Shown here: positions 17,688-26,429 of the stretch, one piece after another
Layout: every line of letters begins with the position of its first letter
How positions within the stretch are numbered: the first letter of the stretch is position 1
NCBI RefSeq assembly: GCF_022059845.1
Contig: NZ_CP091851.1
Coordinates: forward strand, 3,348,001-3,412,000
From: Terrirubrum flagellatum
Lineage (GTDB): Bacteria > Pseudomonadota > Alphaproteobacteria > Rhizobiales > Beijerinckiaceae
Reading direction: 5' to 3'
DNA: 64,000 nucleotides
Notes under the pieces: model-generated
What the model saw: the letters and a program-made list of their open reading frames with translations, nothing else
Databases searched by the model: none
What the model was told of the DNA's origin: nothing
Translations under genes and position numbers: made by a program

Positions 17688-18559
17688 ACCGTGCGCTCCT
17701 CGGCCCGGCCCAGCAGGCCTTGCGGACGGAACAGGATAATTCCGATCAAAAGGAACAGCGGGATCGCCCCGCGATACTGGGTTGAGATGTAGGTCGCCGC
17801 GAGATTGTCGACGACGCCAAGCAGCAGCCCGCCGGCGATGGCGCCACGCACCTGATTGAAACCGCCGACGATGGCGGCGATGAAGGCCGCCTGCCCCAAC
17901 ACTTCGCCCGAGGAGAATTTCGCGAGATAGATCGGCGTGATCAGCAGCGAGGCGAGCGCCACGAGCCCCGCATTGATCAGGAAGGTGTAAAGGATCATCC
18001 GCTGCACCGGCACGCCGAGAATGCGCGCCACGGTGATATTCTGCGCCGTCGCCTGCATCTGGCGGCCAATCAGCGTGCGGTTGAGAAAATATTGCAGCGC
18101 CAGCACGGCAATCACCGCGATCGCGAGAACGCCGAGGCTCTGCAGCGAAAGAACGGCGCCCAGAATGTCGATATTCACCGAAGGGATGATCGACGGAAAG
18201 TTCTGCGCCTCCGGCGAATAGAATTCCTTCACGCTGTCCTTGATGAAGAGCGACAACGCCATGGTCGCGATGGCGAGCGGCAGCACGCCGTGCTTCAGCA
18301 TGGGATCGACCAGCACCAGCTTGAAGCCAACACCGAGAACGAACATGGTGACGGCGACGCCGATCAGGATCGCCAGCCAGAAGGGCATGCCCGTATTCGC
18401 CGCCGCCAGCATGAAGAAGGCCGGCAGCATGACGAACTCGCCCTGGGCGAAATTGATGGTCTGCGAGGTCTGCCACAGCAGCGTGAAGCCGATGGCGCCA
18501 AGCGCATAGATCGCGCCGGTCGCGAGACCCGTGATGACGAGCTGGATGAATTCCTGCAC
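17684..18559 (-). CDS. branched-chain-type ABC transporter permease (LivH-like)
   Basis: A 291-residue permease with about eight transmembrane segments. GLATGAIYALGAIGFTLLWQTSQTINFAQGEF at residues 10-40 (block quoted in parts: GLATGAIYALGA, NFAQGEF) is the LivH hallmark, and AFIAAIVGGFNQVRGAIAGG lies in the second half. It is separated from the binding-protein gene by a strong hairpin. Confidence 0.9.
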   Translation of the reverse strand: MQEFIQLVITGLATGAIYALGAIGFTLLWQTSQTINFAQGEFVMLPAFFMLAAANTGMPFWLAILIGVAVTMFVLGVGFKLVLVDPMLKHGVLPLAIATMALSLFIKDSVKEFYSPEAQNFPSIIPSVNIDILGAVLSLQSLGVLAIAVIAVLALQYFLNRTLIGRQMQATAQNITVARILGVPVQRMILYTFLINAGLVALASLLITPIYLAKFSSGEVLGQAAFIAAIVGGFNQVRGAIAGGLLLGVVDNLAATYISTQYRGAIPLFLLIGIILFRPQGLLGRAEERTV

Positions 18560-18583
18560 GCGCCGCTCCCCTAAAGACGCGAA

Positions 18584-18610
18584 GCGGCCCGCCCTACAAG
18601 GACGGGCCGC
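18584..18610 (-). terminator. intercistronic hairpin between binding-protein and LivH-like genes
   Basis: GCGGCCCGCCCT and AGGACGGGCCGC pair over 12 positions with one C/A mismatch around a 3-base loop. It lies directly after the binding-protein stop on the transcribed strand and has no T-run. Such elements protect the upstream mRNA or attenuate, giving excess binding protein. Confidence 0.5.
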
Positions 18611-18621
18611 GGGACAAGAGA

Positions 18622-19770
18622 TCAGGGATTGAGCTTCGGCAGAACCTTGATGATCTGCTGCTTGCCGCCCTTCACCTCGGCGAGGAAGCTGTCGCGATCG
18701 ATGTCGCCATTCTCGTCCCAGCTCACATTGAGCAGCATCTGGGGCACGTCTTTCACATTGATCGAAAGGCCGTGCATCGCCTTCGACAGATTCTTCGGAT
18801 CGAGCTTGCCCATCTTCTCGGTCGCGACCTTGATCGCATAGATCGCGATATAGCCCTTGATGCAGTTGTGATCAGGCGCGTAGTTGTATTTCGCCGTGAA
18901 CTTCTTCTTGAAGTCCTTGATCAGGTCGACATCGGCGTCGGCGGTAAGGCCGACATGGCCTTTCACGCCTTCGGCCGCGCCGGCTGCAAGATCAATCACC
19001 TTCTGGCCGAGCAACGTCGTCTCGCCAATCATCGGGACGCCGAGATTCTGTTTCTGCGCCTCGCGCAGGAAACGCGCGCTCTCATCTTCGTTGGTATAGA
19101 CGAACACCGCGTCCGGCTTGGCGTTCTTCACCTTCAGAACGTCAGCGGCGAAGTCGACCTGACCGGCCTCGGTCGAGAGGTCGGCGACCACCTTCACATC
19201 GAGTTTTTCAGCGGCCTTCTTGAACTCGTCGCGGCCCCCTTTGCCGAAGTCGTTGTTGACCCAGACCACGGCGACGGATTTCGCCTGCAATTCTTTCGCG
19301 ACCCAGAGCGCGAGCTTCGGCATGCTGGACTGCTGGCCGAAGGAGGTGCGGAAGAGATGGGGATCGCCCATCCGCGTCAGCTCCGACGCTTCGCCCGCCA
19401 TCACCTGCGTGACGCCAGCCTGCTGCGCGAGCGCAGCCGTCACCTTCACCGAGCCAGACGAGGTCGGTCCGAGAAGCGCGTAAGGCTCGCTGTCGAGCGC
19501 CTTCTGCACGAGCGCGCGCGCGAGGCCCGGGTTCGACTGGCTGTCCGCATGCGACACCTCGATCATGTGACCGCCGAGCACGCCGCCAGCGGCGTTGATT
19601 TCGGCGACGGCCATGTCGATGCCGTTCTTCCAGTTGTTGGCGGCGGTCGCCGCCTGGCCTGACAGCTCAGCTACATCGGCGAGCTTGATCGGCGGTTTCG
19701 CCTGCGCGAACGCGCTCCCCGTCAACGCCGCGCTTGCAAGCAAGGCGGCTGCAATCGTCATGATTCTCAT
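18622..19770 (-). CDS. branched-chain-type ABC substrate-binding protein
   Basis: A 382-residue periplasmic protein of the type I (LivJ/AmiC) fold. The signal peptide is about residues 1-23 (MRIMTIAAALLASAALTGSAFA, shown in part: AAALLASAALTGSAFA). The mature protein begins IKLADVAELSGQAATAAN, with the ALLGPTSSGSVKVTAALAQQ and VWVNNDFGKGG landmarks. Three successive ATGs occur; GGGAGG is six bases before the third, so 19770 is chosen. Gene order (quiC, aroK, binding protein, permeases, ATPases) suggests the ligand is shikimate, quinate, dehydroshikimate or a related acid (inference). A regulator site lies 163 bases upstream. Confidence 0.9.
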   Translation of the reverse strand: MRIMTIAAALLASAALTGSAFAQAKPPIKLADVAELSGQAATAANNWKNGIDMAVAEINAAGGVLGGHMIEVSHADSQSNPGLARALVQKALDSEPYALLGPTSSGSVKVTAALAQQAGVTQVMAGEASELTRMGDPHLFRTSFGQQSSMPKLALWVAKELQAKSVAVVWVNNDFGKGGRDEFKKAAEKLDVKVVADLSTEAGQVDFAADVLKVKNAKPDAVFVYTNEDESARFLREAQKQNLGVPMIGETTLLGQKVIDLAAGAAEGVKGHVGLTADADVDLIKDFKKKFTAKYNYAPDHNCIKGYIAIYAIKVATEKMGKLDPKNLSKAMHGLSINVKDVPQMLLNVSWDENGDIDRDSFLAEVKGGKQQIIKVLPKLNP

Positions 19771-19932
19771 CATCATCCTCCCAGGATCGCTGTTATTGCT
19801 TTTGGCCGCATCAGCCCACGGGACTGGCGACATCATTCAACCGGCCATCCGCAACAGGCGTCGCGCCATTGCGCCAATCGCCTCTTCGCCGGCTCATCTG
19901 ATAGCGTGCGACCTTGGCCGCCGCCATCTCGC

Positions 19933-19959
19933 AAAAATGTACTAATTAGTTCGTACATG
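19933..19959. promoter_or_regulatory. probable TetR operator, copy 1
   Basis: A 27-bp site reading AAAAATGTAC, six variable bases (TAATTA), then GTTCGTACATG. The flanks TGTAC and GTACA form the dyad, and the centre ACTAATTAGT is itself palindromic. A second copy at 22511-22537, on the other strand, matches at 20 of 27 positions, all differences but one lying in the central six bases. It sits between the aroK stop and the transporter operon, so it probably controls a promoter for the binding-protein gene. Confidence 0.65.
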
Positions 19960-20553
19960 TCAATGCGAGCGCTCCTCCGCCTCTTTCGCTGGCGCGCTTT
20001 GTTCGGCTGGCGGCCGCCAGAGCGCGAGCGCTTCGAGCACGGACTGCACGGTCGCCGCCAACTCCTGCCCGCCGCCGATCCGGATATCCGCCAGCGCATA
20101 AACAGAGCGGCGGACGCGCAACAATTCCTCGATCCGTGTCGCCAAATCCACGCCCGCGAGCAGCGGCCTATGCGTGCGGCGCCCTAGCCTCTCCATCAAC
20201 TTTGGCGGCTCGACATCGATCCAGATCGAGATCGCGCCGGCGCGCGCCGTCGCCTCGCGCGTCTCGTTATCGACCCAGGCGCCGCCGCCCAGAGCGACGA
20301 CCTGCGCCGGCGTCTCCAGCACGCGCTTGACCACGCGGCGCTCGCCGCTGCGAAACGCGTCCTCGCCATAGGTCGCGAAAATCTCGGCGATGCTGCGCTG
20401 AGCCGCCTCTTCGACCGCGCTGTCAGTGTCGATAAAGGGGCGGCCAAGACGCTGCGCCAGCTTGCGCCCGACGCTGCTCTTGCCGCAGCCCATCATGCCG
20501 ACGAGGACGATTGAACGCTCGCCGATCGCGCGCGCGATCGCAGCCTCATCCAT
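19960..20553 (-). CDS. aroK: shikimate kinase
   Basis: A 197-residue kinase phosphorylating the 3-OH of shikimate with ATP. It has Walker A GMMGCGKS at 19-26, DTDSAVEEAA (shikimate-binding Asp), RSGERRVV (shikimate-binding Arg), GGGAW and a lid HRPLLAG. The C-terminal tail (about 25 residues, PPAEQSAPAKEAEERSH) exceeds the core fold. It starts five bases after quiC. The usual partner aroB is absent; placement between a dehydroshikimate dehydratase and an importer is unusual and suggests that imported shikimate can be sent to aromatic biosynthesis. A gluconate kinase was considered, but the DTD and RSGER pattern fits AroK. Confidence 0.88.
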   Translation of the reverse strand: MDEAAIARAIGERSIVLVGMMGCGKSSVGRKLAQRLGRPFIDTDSAVEEAAQRSIAEIFATYGEDAFRSGERRVVKRVLETPAQVVALGGGAWVDNETREATARAGAISIWIDVEPPKLMERLGRRTHRPLLAGVDLATRIEELLRVRRSVYALADIRIGGGQELAATVQSVLEALALWRPPAEQSAPAKEAEERSH

Positions 20554-20558
20554 GATCG

Positions 20559-22424
20559 CTAGCGCCGGGGAACGGCGGGATGGCGCGACAGGCGCGCCTG
20601 CGAGGCCAACCTGATCGGCGCATTCGCCGCGCCGAAACCGGCGTAGTCGTTGCGACGCTCAACCAGCTCAAAGAAAAAGCGATCCTGAAAGGCGAGCGTG
20701 TAGATCTGGAAATATTCGCCCTGCTGATCGCGATCATAGAGAATGCCGAAAGAGGCGAGGTCGTCGAGAAGCGACTGATCGAGATCGAAGCGCGCGGCGA
20801 GATCGTCGTAGTAATTTTCCGGAACGGGCACCGTCGGCAGGCCGGCCTCTTTCAACGCGCGCGCGGTGGCAAAGATGTCATTGGTGTTGAACGCGACATG
20901 CTGCACGCCGGAGCCGAAAAACTCCGCAAGGAATCGGCCCGACATGGTGCGCTGGCTCTGCGAACCATTGAGCACGAGGCGCAATTCGCCTTTCTCGGTC
21001 TGGATCACCTGACTGCGCACAAGGCCGGCCGGATCGGGAATATCGAGCTCAGGCGCCTTCGTGAGATCAAAGATCGAGGTGTAGAAAAGCAGCCATGACA
21101 GCATCTCGCCATAATCCATGGACTGCGAGATGTGATCGACATCGACGAGAGTCTGCGGATGTTCGGCAGCGTCATCGAGGCGCTCGAAATCGATTGTCCA
21201 GAGATCGCCCAACTCGCTCTTGCCGTCGACGAGATAGATCAGACTGCCGCCAACGCCGCGAATGGCGGGAATATCAAGTTCGCCTTCGATCACGGGCTGC
21301 CGGAACGGCGTTGCGCCCAAGCGCGTGGCGCGCCTGAAAGCGGAGTGGGCGTCGTCGACCTTCAGACAGATCGCGCAGACCGAAGGGCCATGCACAATGT
21401 AGGAAGAGTGTGCGAAGCCATCGTGCTCGCTGTTGACGACGAGATGGATGCGCCCCTGCGTCCAGACCGAAACCTCTTTCGAGCGATGACGACCACGGCG
21501 CGCAAATCCCAACGCCGACAGAAGTTTCTCCAGTTCGATCGCATTGGCTTCATCGACCGCGAATTCGATGAATTCGACGCTCTCGCAACGCGCTTTCGGC
21601 GGCAGCTTGGGTTCAGGCGCAATCTGGTCCTGAAGATAGGCGAGCGAGCGCTGGCCATCGACGGCGACGACGCGCGCGGAGCCGGCGCGGAACTGGTCAT
21701 TGAACACTTCGAGCGAGACGACGCCGTCAAATCCGGTGGCCGTCACTGCGCGCATGAAATCCGCGACCGGCAAGCTGCCCTGCCCGGGCATGTTGCGGAA
21801 ATGGCGGCTCCACGAGAGGAGATCGAGGTCGAGCTTCGGCGCGTCCGCAAGTTGAACGAGGAACAATTTGTCCTTGGGAATGGAGCGGATCGAACTCACA
21901 TCGATGCCGCGCGACAGCGTGTGGAAGCTGTCGAGGATCAGTCCGACCGCGGGATGGTTGGCGCGGCGCACGATCTCCCACGCGTCACGATGGTCGTTGA
22001 CGAAACGGCCCCAGGCGAGCGCTTCGTAACCCACTTTCAGTCCGCGCTTGGCGGCGCGCTCGCCCAGCGCGGCGAAATCATCCGCCGCGCGATCGACGCC
22101 GCCCAGCGCCTGCGGTGAGACGTTCGAGCAAACGAGGATCAGGTCCGTCCCGAGCTCCTGCATCACGTCGAACTTGCGCTCGGCCCGATCGAACGCCCGC
22201 GCCCGCTGCGGCTCCGGCAGCCCCTCGAAATCCCGGAAGGGCTGGAAAACCGTGACGGCGAGCCCAGCGTCCCGGATGGCCTGACCGACCTGACGCGCCG
22301 ACCCGTCGAACGCGAGCAGGTCGTTCTCGAAGATCTCCACGCCGTCGAAGCCGGCCTGGGCGGCCGCATCGATCTTCTCGGCGAGATCGCCGCTGAGGCA
22401 CACCGTCGCGATAGAGGTCTTCAT
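20559..22424 (-). CDS. quiC: 3-dehydroshikimate dehydratase, fused to a 4-hydroxyphenylpyruvate dioxygenase-like domain
   Basis: A 621-residue QuiC-type enzyme converting 3-dehydroshikimate to protocatechuate. The N-terminal TIM-barrel domain (1-280) carries Glu134 (GYEALAW), Asp165 (LILDSFHTL), Gln191 (LVQLADAP) and Glu239 (VSLEVFND), the same residue numbers I recall for the metal ligands of Pseudomonas putida QuiC1. This also supports the ATG at 22424 over an upstream in-frame start. The C-terminal half (about 290-610) is a vicinal-oxygen-chelate pair like HPPD (VDHISQSMDYGEM; GVQHVAFNTNDIF; FFFELVERR). GGAGG lies nine bases upstream. It heads the operon with aroK. Confidence 0.93.
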   Translation of the reverse strand: MKTSIATVCLSGDLAEKIDAAAQAGFDGVEIFENDLLAFDGSARQVGQAIRDAGLAVTVFQPFRDFEGLPEPQRARAFDRAERKFDVMQELGTDLILVCSNVSPQALGGVDRAADDFAALGERAAKRGLKVGYEALAWGRFVNDHRDAWEIVRRANHPAVGLILDSFHTLSRGIDVSSIRSIPKDKLFLVQLADAPKLDLDLLSWSRHFRNMPGQGSLPVADFMRAVTATGFDGVVSLEVFNDQFRAGSARVVAVDGQRSLAYLQDQIAPEPKLPPKARCESVEFIEFAVDEANAIELEKLLSALGFARRGRHRSKEVSVWTQGRIHLVVNSEHDGFAHSSYIVHGPSVCAICLKVDDAHSAFRRATRLGATPFRQPVIEGELDIPAIRGVGGSLIYLVDGKSELGDLWTIDFERLDDAAEHPQTLVDVDHISQSMDYGEMLSWLLFYTSIFDLTKAPELDIPDPAGLVRSQVIQTEKGELRLVLNGSQSQRTMSGRFLAEFFGSGVQHVAFNTNDIFATARALKEAGLPTVPVPENYYDDLAARFDLDQSLLDDLASFGILYDRDQQGEYFQIYTLAFQDRFFFELVERRNDYAGFGAANAPIRLASQARLSRHPAVPRR

Positions 22425-22510
22425 CTCGCCCATCCTCCCCGCCCGGTCGCAGGCCCAAAGCCTCGGCCATCCCGGCAGCGCCGGCAACAGGCGCGCCGCC
22501 GCGCACCCTT

Positions 22511-22537
22511 CATGAACGAACCAGACCGTACATTTTT
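22511..22537. promoter_or_regulatory. probable TetR operator, copy 2
   Basis: On the minus strand it reads AAAAATGTAC, six variable bases (GGTCTG), then GTTCGTTCATG, matching copy 1 at 20 of 27 positions. It lies in the divergent region, 87 bases before quiC and about 70 before the TetR gene, ideal for joint control and autoregulation. Confidence 0.65.
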
Positions 22538-22609
22538 GGCTTGATCTCGTCCAGCTTCCTGACCATGATCCCGCGGCCGCCGGCTCCCGCATCGGCGCCC
22601 TGGATACGC

Positions 22610-23305
22610 ATGCCCCCCGCCGTCGCCCCCTCCGACATCAGCGAGACCGATCCGCCGGAGGCGCGCAAGACGCGCAAGAACAATCCGGACGCGACGCGCG
22701 CCAACATCCTTGAGGTGGCGATCCAGGAATTCGCGGAGAACGGGTTGAGCGGCGCGCGGGTCGACGTCATCGCCCAGGGCACCCGCACCTCCAAGCGGAT
22801 GATCTACTACTATTTCGGCAGCAAGGAGGGGCTCTACCTCGCGGCGCTGGAGCGCGCCTATCTCAACATCCGCGGCAATGAGGGACGACTGGAACTCGAA
22901 AACCTCTCGCCGCCCGACGCGCTGAGGCGGCTGATCGAATCCATGTTCGACTACCACCAGTCGAACCCCTCGATGATCCGCCTGTTCAGCATCGAGAACA
23001 TCCATCACGCCTCATTCCTGAAGCAGTCGAAGATCATCCGTGAACTCAACGTGCCGATCATCGCGATGACCAAGCGGATACTCGAAGACGGCTACGCCAG
23101 CGGCGATTTCACCCAGAAGGTCGATCCGTTCGACCTGCATGTGATGATCAGCTCCATGTGCTTCTTCCGCATCTCCAACCAATACACGCTGGGCACGGTG
23201 TTCGACCGTTCGCTGACGGCGGCCGAGACGACGCGGCGCCATCGCCGCCTCGTCGCCGACATGGTGCTCGCCTATGTCGCGAGCGGCAAGGCGAGCAACA
23301 TCTGA
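22610..23305 (+). CDS. TetR family transcriptional regulator
   Basis: A regulator of about 231 residues with an N-terminal TetR helix-turn-helix (about residues 30-75: ANILEVAIQEFAENG, then TSKRMIYYYFGSKEGLY) and a C-terminal ligand domain with LRRLIESMFDYH and FSIENIHHASF. It diverges from quiC and probably responds to dehydroshikimate, shikimate or protocatechuate (inference from context). The start is uncertain: ATG at 22565 and TTG at 22541 are in frame; 22610 avoids a Pro-rich leader unlike the family. Confidence 0.85.
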   Translation: MPPAVAPSDISETDPPEARKTRKNNPDATRANILEVAIQEFAENGLSGARVDVIAQGTRTSKRMIYYYFGSKEGLYLAALERAYLNIRGNEGRLELENLSPPDALRRLIESMFDYHQSNPSMIRLFSIENIHHASFLKQSKIIRELNVPIIAMTKRILEDGYASGDFTQKVDPFDLHVMISSMCFFRISNQYTLGTVFDRSLTAAETTRRHRRLVADMVLAYVASGKASNI

Positions 23306-23314
23306 CCTGCAGGG

Positions 23315-23944
23315 TTACGCGTTCAGCGCGATCTCGAATCCGCGTTTCGTGGCGGGGCGCGCCATCATCGTTTCGTACCAGCGCTTCACATGCGGAAATT
23401 CCGCGAGATCGACCTTGTGGCGCTCATGCCGCCAGGCCCAGCCGAGAATGGCGAAGTCGGCGACGGAGATATCACCGCCGAAATATTCGACCTCAGCCAG
23501 CCGGCGGTCGGCGACGCCATAGAGACGCTTCGCTTCCTTGAGATAGCGCTCGACGCCGTAGCGCGGGTGGTTCTCCTCGGCGACCTGCAGAAAATGATGC
23601 GCCTGGCCGAGCATCGGGCCGAAGCCGCCCATCTGCCACATCAGCCATTCCAGCACCGGAACCTGCTTGCGCAGATCGGACGGCCAGAACTTGCCGGTCT
23701 TGGCGCCGAGATAGATCAGGATCGCGCCGGACTCGAAGACGGTGATCGGCGCGCCGCCGGGGCCATCCGGGTCCTTGATCGCGGGAATGCGGTTGTTCGG
23801 GCTGAAAGCAAGGAATTCCGGATTGAACTGCTCTCCCTTCGAGATGTTCACCGCTTTCACCATGTAGGCGAGCCCCATCTCCTCGAGCGCCGCGCTCACC
23901 TTGCGCCCGTTCGGCGTGTCCCAGGTCCATAATTCGATCGTCAT
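23315..23944 (-). CDS. glutathione S-transferase (YfcG/YghU-like)
   Basis: A 209-residue GST. The N-terminal thioredoxin-like domain has TPNGRKVSAALEEMG (the active-site Thr-Pro-Asn of the nu class), the cis-Pro segment NNRIPAI and FESGAILIYLG for glutathione binding. The all-helical C-terminal half contains ISVADFAILGW. It may act as a disulfide reductase or in detoxification. It converges with the TetR gene (9-base gap). Confidence 0.9.
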   Translation of the reverse strand: MTIELWTWDTPNGRKVSAALEEMGLAYMVKAVNISKGEQFNPEFLAFSPNNRIPAIKDPDGPGGAPITVFESGAILIYLGAKTGKFWPSDLRKQVPVLEWLMWQMGGFGPMLGQAHHFLQVAEENHPRYGVERYLKEAKRLYGVADRRLAEVEYFGGDISVADFAILGWAWRHERHKVDLAEFPHVKRWYETMMARPATKRGFEIALNA

Positions 23945-24113
23945 CGCGCCCTCGTCTCCTGCGCTTCAATGGCCGCGCAAACTTGTCCGGAGCGGCGGCT
24001 GAGGCAAGGCGGCGAGACGCCGCCGCCCCTGCAACAGAGGCATGCTTCACGCAGGATTGATTGCACCTCGTCGGTCGATTCAAACTAGACATCCTCAAAG
24101 TCAGGAGGCGTCG

Positions 24114-25124
24114 ATGAAGCATCGCAGGCTCGGCCGCAGCGGCCTCAAAGTGTCGCCCCTTTGCCTTGGCGCCATGATGTTCGGCGGCGCGACCGACGAG
24201 CCGACATCGAAACGCATCATCGACCACGCGCGCGACGCCGGGATCAATTTCATCGACACCGCCGACGCCTATTCCATGGGCGGCTCGGAGGAAGTCGTCG
24301 GGCGCTGCATCGGCGCGCAGCGCGACAAATGGGTGCTGGCGACAAAGCTCGGCAACGCCATGGGCGATGATCCCAATCGCAAGGGCCTCTCGCGCAAATG
24401 GGTGATGCAGGCCTGCGACGAGAGCCTGAAGCGGCTCGGCACTGACTATATCGACATCTATTATCTCCATAAGGAGGATCATGAGACGTCGCTCGGCGAA
24501 ACGGTGCGCGCCATGGGCGATCTCGCGCGGCAGGGCAAGATCAGGCATTTCGGCCTGTCGAACCATCGCTCCTGGCGCGTCGCGGAAATCTGCCGCATCT
24601 GCGATGAGATCGGCGTCGATCGGCCCGTCGTCAGCCAGCCCTACTACAACGCCATGAATCGCATGCCGGAGACGGAGCATCTACCGGCCTGCGACTTCTA
24701 CGGCCTCGGCGTCGTGCCCTACAGCCCGCTGGCGCGCGGCGTGCTCACCGGCAAATACAATCCCGATGCGCCGCCCGGCAACGACACGCGCGCGGGTCGT
24801 CACGATACGCGCATGATGCAGACGGAATGGCGCCCGGAATCATTGAAGCTCGCGCAAGTGATCAAGCAGCACGCAGAAAAGCGTGGGATCACGCCGGGAC
24901 AGTTCGCGGTGAGTTGGGTGCTCAACAACGCGATCGTCACCGCCGTCATCACCGGCCCGCGCACCGAAGAACAATGGCGCGAATATCTCAGCGCGCTCGA
25001 CTATTCCTTCACGGCGGAAGACGAGGCCTTCGTCGATGGGCTCGTCACAGCGGGGCATCCTTCGACGCCGGGATATAACGACCCCGCCTATCCCATCGAG
25101 GGCCGGCGCGCTCGCATCGGCTGA
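24114..25124 (+). CDS. aldo/keto reductase
   Basis: A 336-residue NADPH-dependent oxidoreductase of the AKR superfamily (YajO/IolS-like group). The catalytic tetrad is visible as Asp48 and Tyr53 (IDTADAYSMGG), Lys78 (LATKLG) and His119 (YYLHKED). NHRSWRV and VVPYSPLARGVLTGK are the usual mid-barrel and cofactor strands. AGGAGG at 24103-24108 fixes the ATG at 24114; an upstream in-frame ATG was rejected. The substrate is unknown. Confidence 0.92.
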   Translation: MKHRRLGRSGLKVSPLCLGAMMFGGATDEPTSKRIIDHARDAGINFIDTADAYSMGGSEEVVGRCIGAQRDKWVLATKLGNAMGDDPNRKGLSRKWVMQACDESLKRLGTDYIDIYYLHKEDHETSLGETVRAMGDLARQGKIRHFGLSNHRSWRVAEICRICDEIGVDRPVVSQPYYNAMNRMPETEHLPACDFYGLGVVPYSPLARGVLTGKYNPDAPPGNDTRAGRHDTRMMQTEWRPESLKLAQVIKQHAEKRGITPGQFAVSWVLNNAIVTAVITGPRTEEQWREYLSALDYSFTAEDEAFVDGLVTAGHPSTPGYNDPAYPIEGRRARIG

Positions 25125-25131
25125 AGTCGAG

Positions 25132-26385
25132 CTATTTCGGCTTCGCGCCGCCGGACAGCGTATCCACGAGCCTGAGCGCGGGGAAAATGCGCGCCCAGAT
25201 GAGCGCGATGATAATCGTGCCGACGCCGCCGAAAACGCCGGCGGCGACAGGCCCCATCAACCCAGCGACCATGCCTGACTCGAATTCGCCGAGCTGGTTC
25301 GAGGTGCCGATGAACAGCGAGTTCACCGCGCTGACGCGGCCGCGCATCTCGTCCGGCGTCGAGAGCTGCACCAGTGAAGTGCGCACGACGACGCTGATAT
25401 TGTCCGCCGCGCCCATCATGAAAAGGCAGAACACCGAGAGCGCAATGTTCGTGGAAAGGGAGAAGAGCACCGTCGCGACGCCAAAGACGATCACGGCGAC
25501 GAGCATCTTGCGCCCGACATTATGGCCAAGCGCGACGCGCGCGAGAACAAGCGACATCGAGAGCCCGCCGACCGCCTGCGCGGAGCGAAGCACGCCGAGA
25601 CTGACGGGACCGGCCTGAAGGATATCGCGCGCGAAGATCGGCAGCAGCGCGGTGACGCCGCCAAGCAGAACCGCAAAGAGATCAAGTGAGATCGCGCCAA
25701 GGATCAGCGGCCTGTCGAAGATGAAGGACACGCCGGAGAAGATCGAGCGCAATGTCGGCGGCTCACGCAAGGGATCGCCGGGCGATATTTTGATGATCGA
25801 CATCGCACAAGCGGCGGCGATGAAGAAGCATGCCGCAACCATGAACGGCACGGACGCGCCGAAGCCGTAGAGAAGACCTCCCAGCGCGGGCCCAAGGATA
25901 AAAGCGGTCTGATTGACCGAGCTTGCGATCGCGATCGCCTGATGCAGCGTCGCGGGCGGCGCGACGCGCGGCAGCAGCGCGGAAACGGTTGGCTGCTCGA
26001 AGGCGCGCGTGCCGCCGAGAAGCGCCACGCCCGCAAACGTCATCGTCGTTGTCAACGTGTCGGTCCACAGACCGGCGACGAGCGCGATCATCGTCAGCGC
26101 CTCGACGATCTGGCAGACGATCACCACGCTGCGGCGATCGAAACGATCGGCGACGTGACCGGCCGGCAAGGTCAGCAGCACCATTGGCAGGAACTGGAAC
26201 AGACCGATCAGGCCGAGATCGTAAGCGTTGCCTGTCTGCTCATAGACATGCCAGCCGATCGCGACGCCGACGCTCTGAAACGACATCGAGGAGCAGACGC
26301 GTGACAACATGAGAAGCACAAAGCTTCTGTCGCGCAGGGGATGAAGGGCTGGAGGCGCCTGTTCGACGGCGGCGTCGCTATTCAT
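25132..26385 (-). CDS. MFS transporter (EntS-like exporter family)
   Basis: A 417-residue major facilitator with about 12 transmembrane segments. The between-helix 2/3 motif AGHVADRFDRRSVVI matches the MFS GxxxDRxGRR signature. Other landmarks are GLIGLFQFLPMVLLT and STPDEMRGRVSAVNSLFIG. The family exports siderophores and other small molecules. It lies after the alpha-hydroxy-acid dehydrogenase gene on the same strand, with a hairpin between them. Confidence 0.88.
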   Translation of the reverse strand: MNSDAAVEQAPPALHPLRDRSFVLLMLSRVCSSMSFQSVGVAIGWHVYEQTGNAYDLGLIGLFQFLPMVLLTLPAGHVADRFDRRSVVIVCQIVEALTMIALVAGLWTDTLTTTMTFAGVALLGGTRAFEQPTVSALLPRVAPPATLHQAIAIASSVNQTAFILGPALGGLLYGFGASVPFMVAACFFIAAACAMSIIKISPGDPLREPPTLRSIFSGVSFIFDRPLILGAISLDLFAVLLGGVTALLPIFARDILQAGPVSLGVLRSAQAVGGLSMSLVLARVALGHNVGRKMLVAVIVFGVATVLFSLSTNIALSVFCLFMMGAADNISVVVRTSLVQLSTPDEMRGRVSAVNSLFIGTSNQLGEFESGMVAGLMGPVAAGVFGGVGTIIIALIWARIFPALRLVDTLSGGAKPK

Positions 26386-26404
26386 GCGGACATATCAAAT
26401 GCGT

Positions 26405-26429
26405 CGCGCGAACCTGTTCAGTTCGCGCG
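26405..26429 (-). terminator. hairpin overlapping the stop of the alpha-hydroxy-acid dehydrogenase gene
   Basis: CGCGCGAAC and GTTCGCGCG form a perfect 9-bp stem around CTGTTCA, which contains the stop codon of the upstream gene. On the transcribed strand a weak TTTGATAT follows 6 bases later. It may end that transcript before the MFS gene. Confidence 0.5.

Noticed and set aside
17688-18476. N-terminal extension of the LivM-like permease through the LivH-like gene
   Set aside because: It is out-of-frame shadow of livH; the ATGA overlap at 17684-17687 gives a normal-length LivM.
19960-20553. Gluconate kinase instead of shikimate kinase
   Set aside because: The DTD and RSGER motifs and the HRPLL lid are those of AroK.
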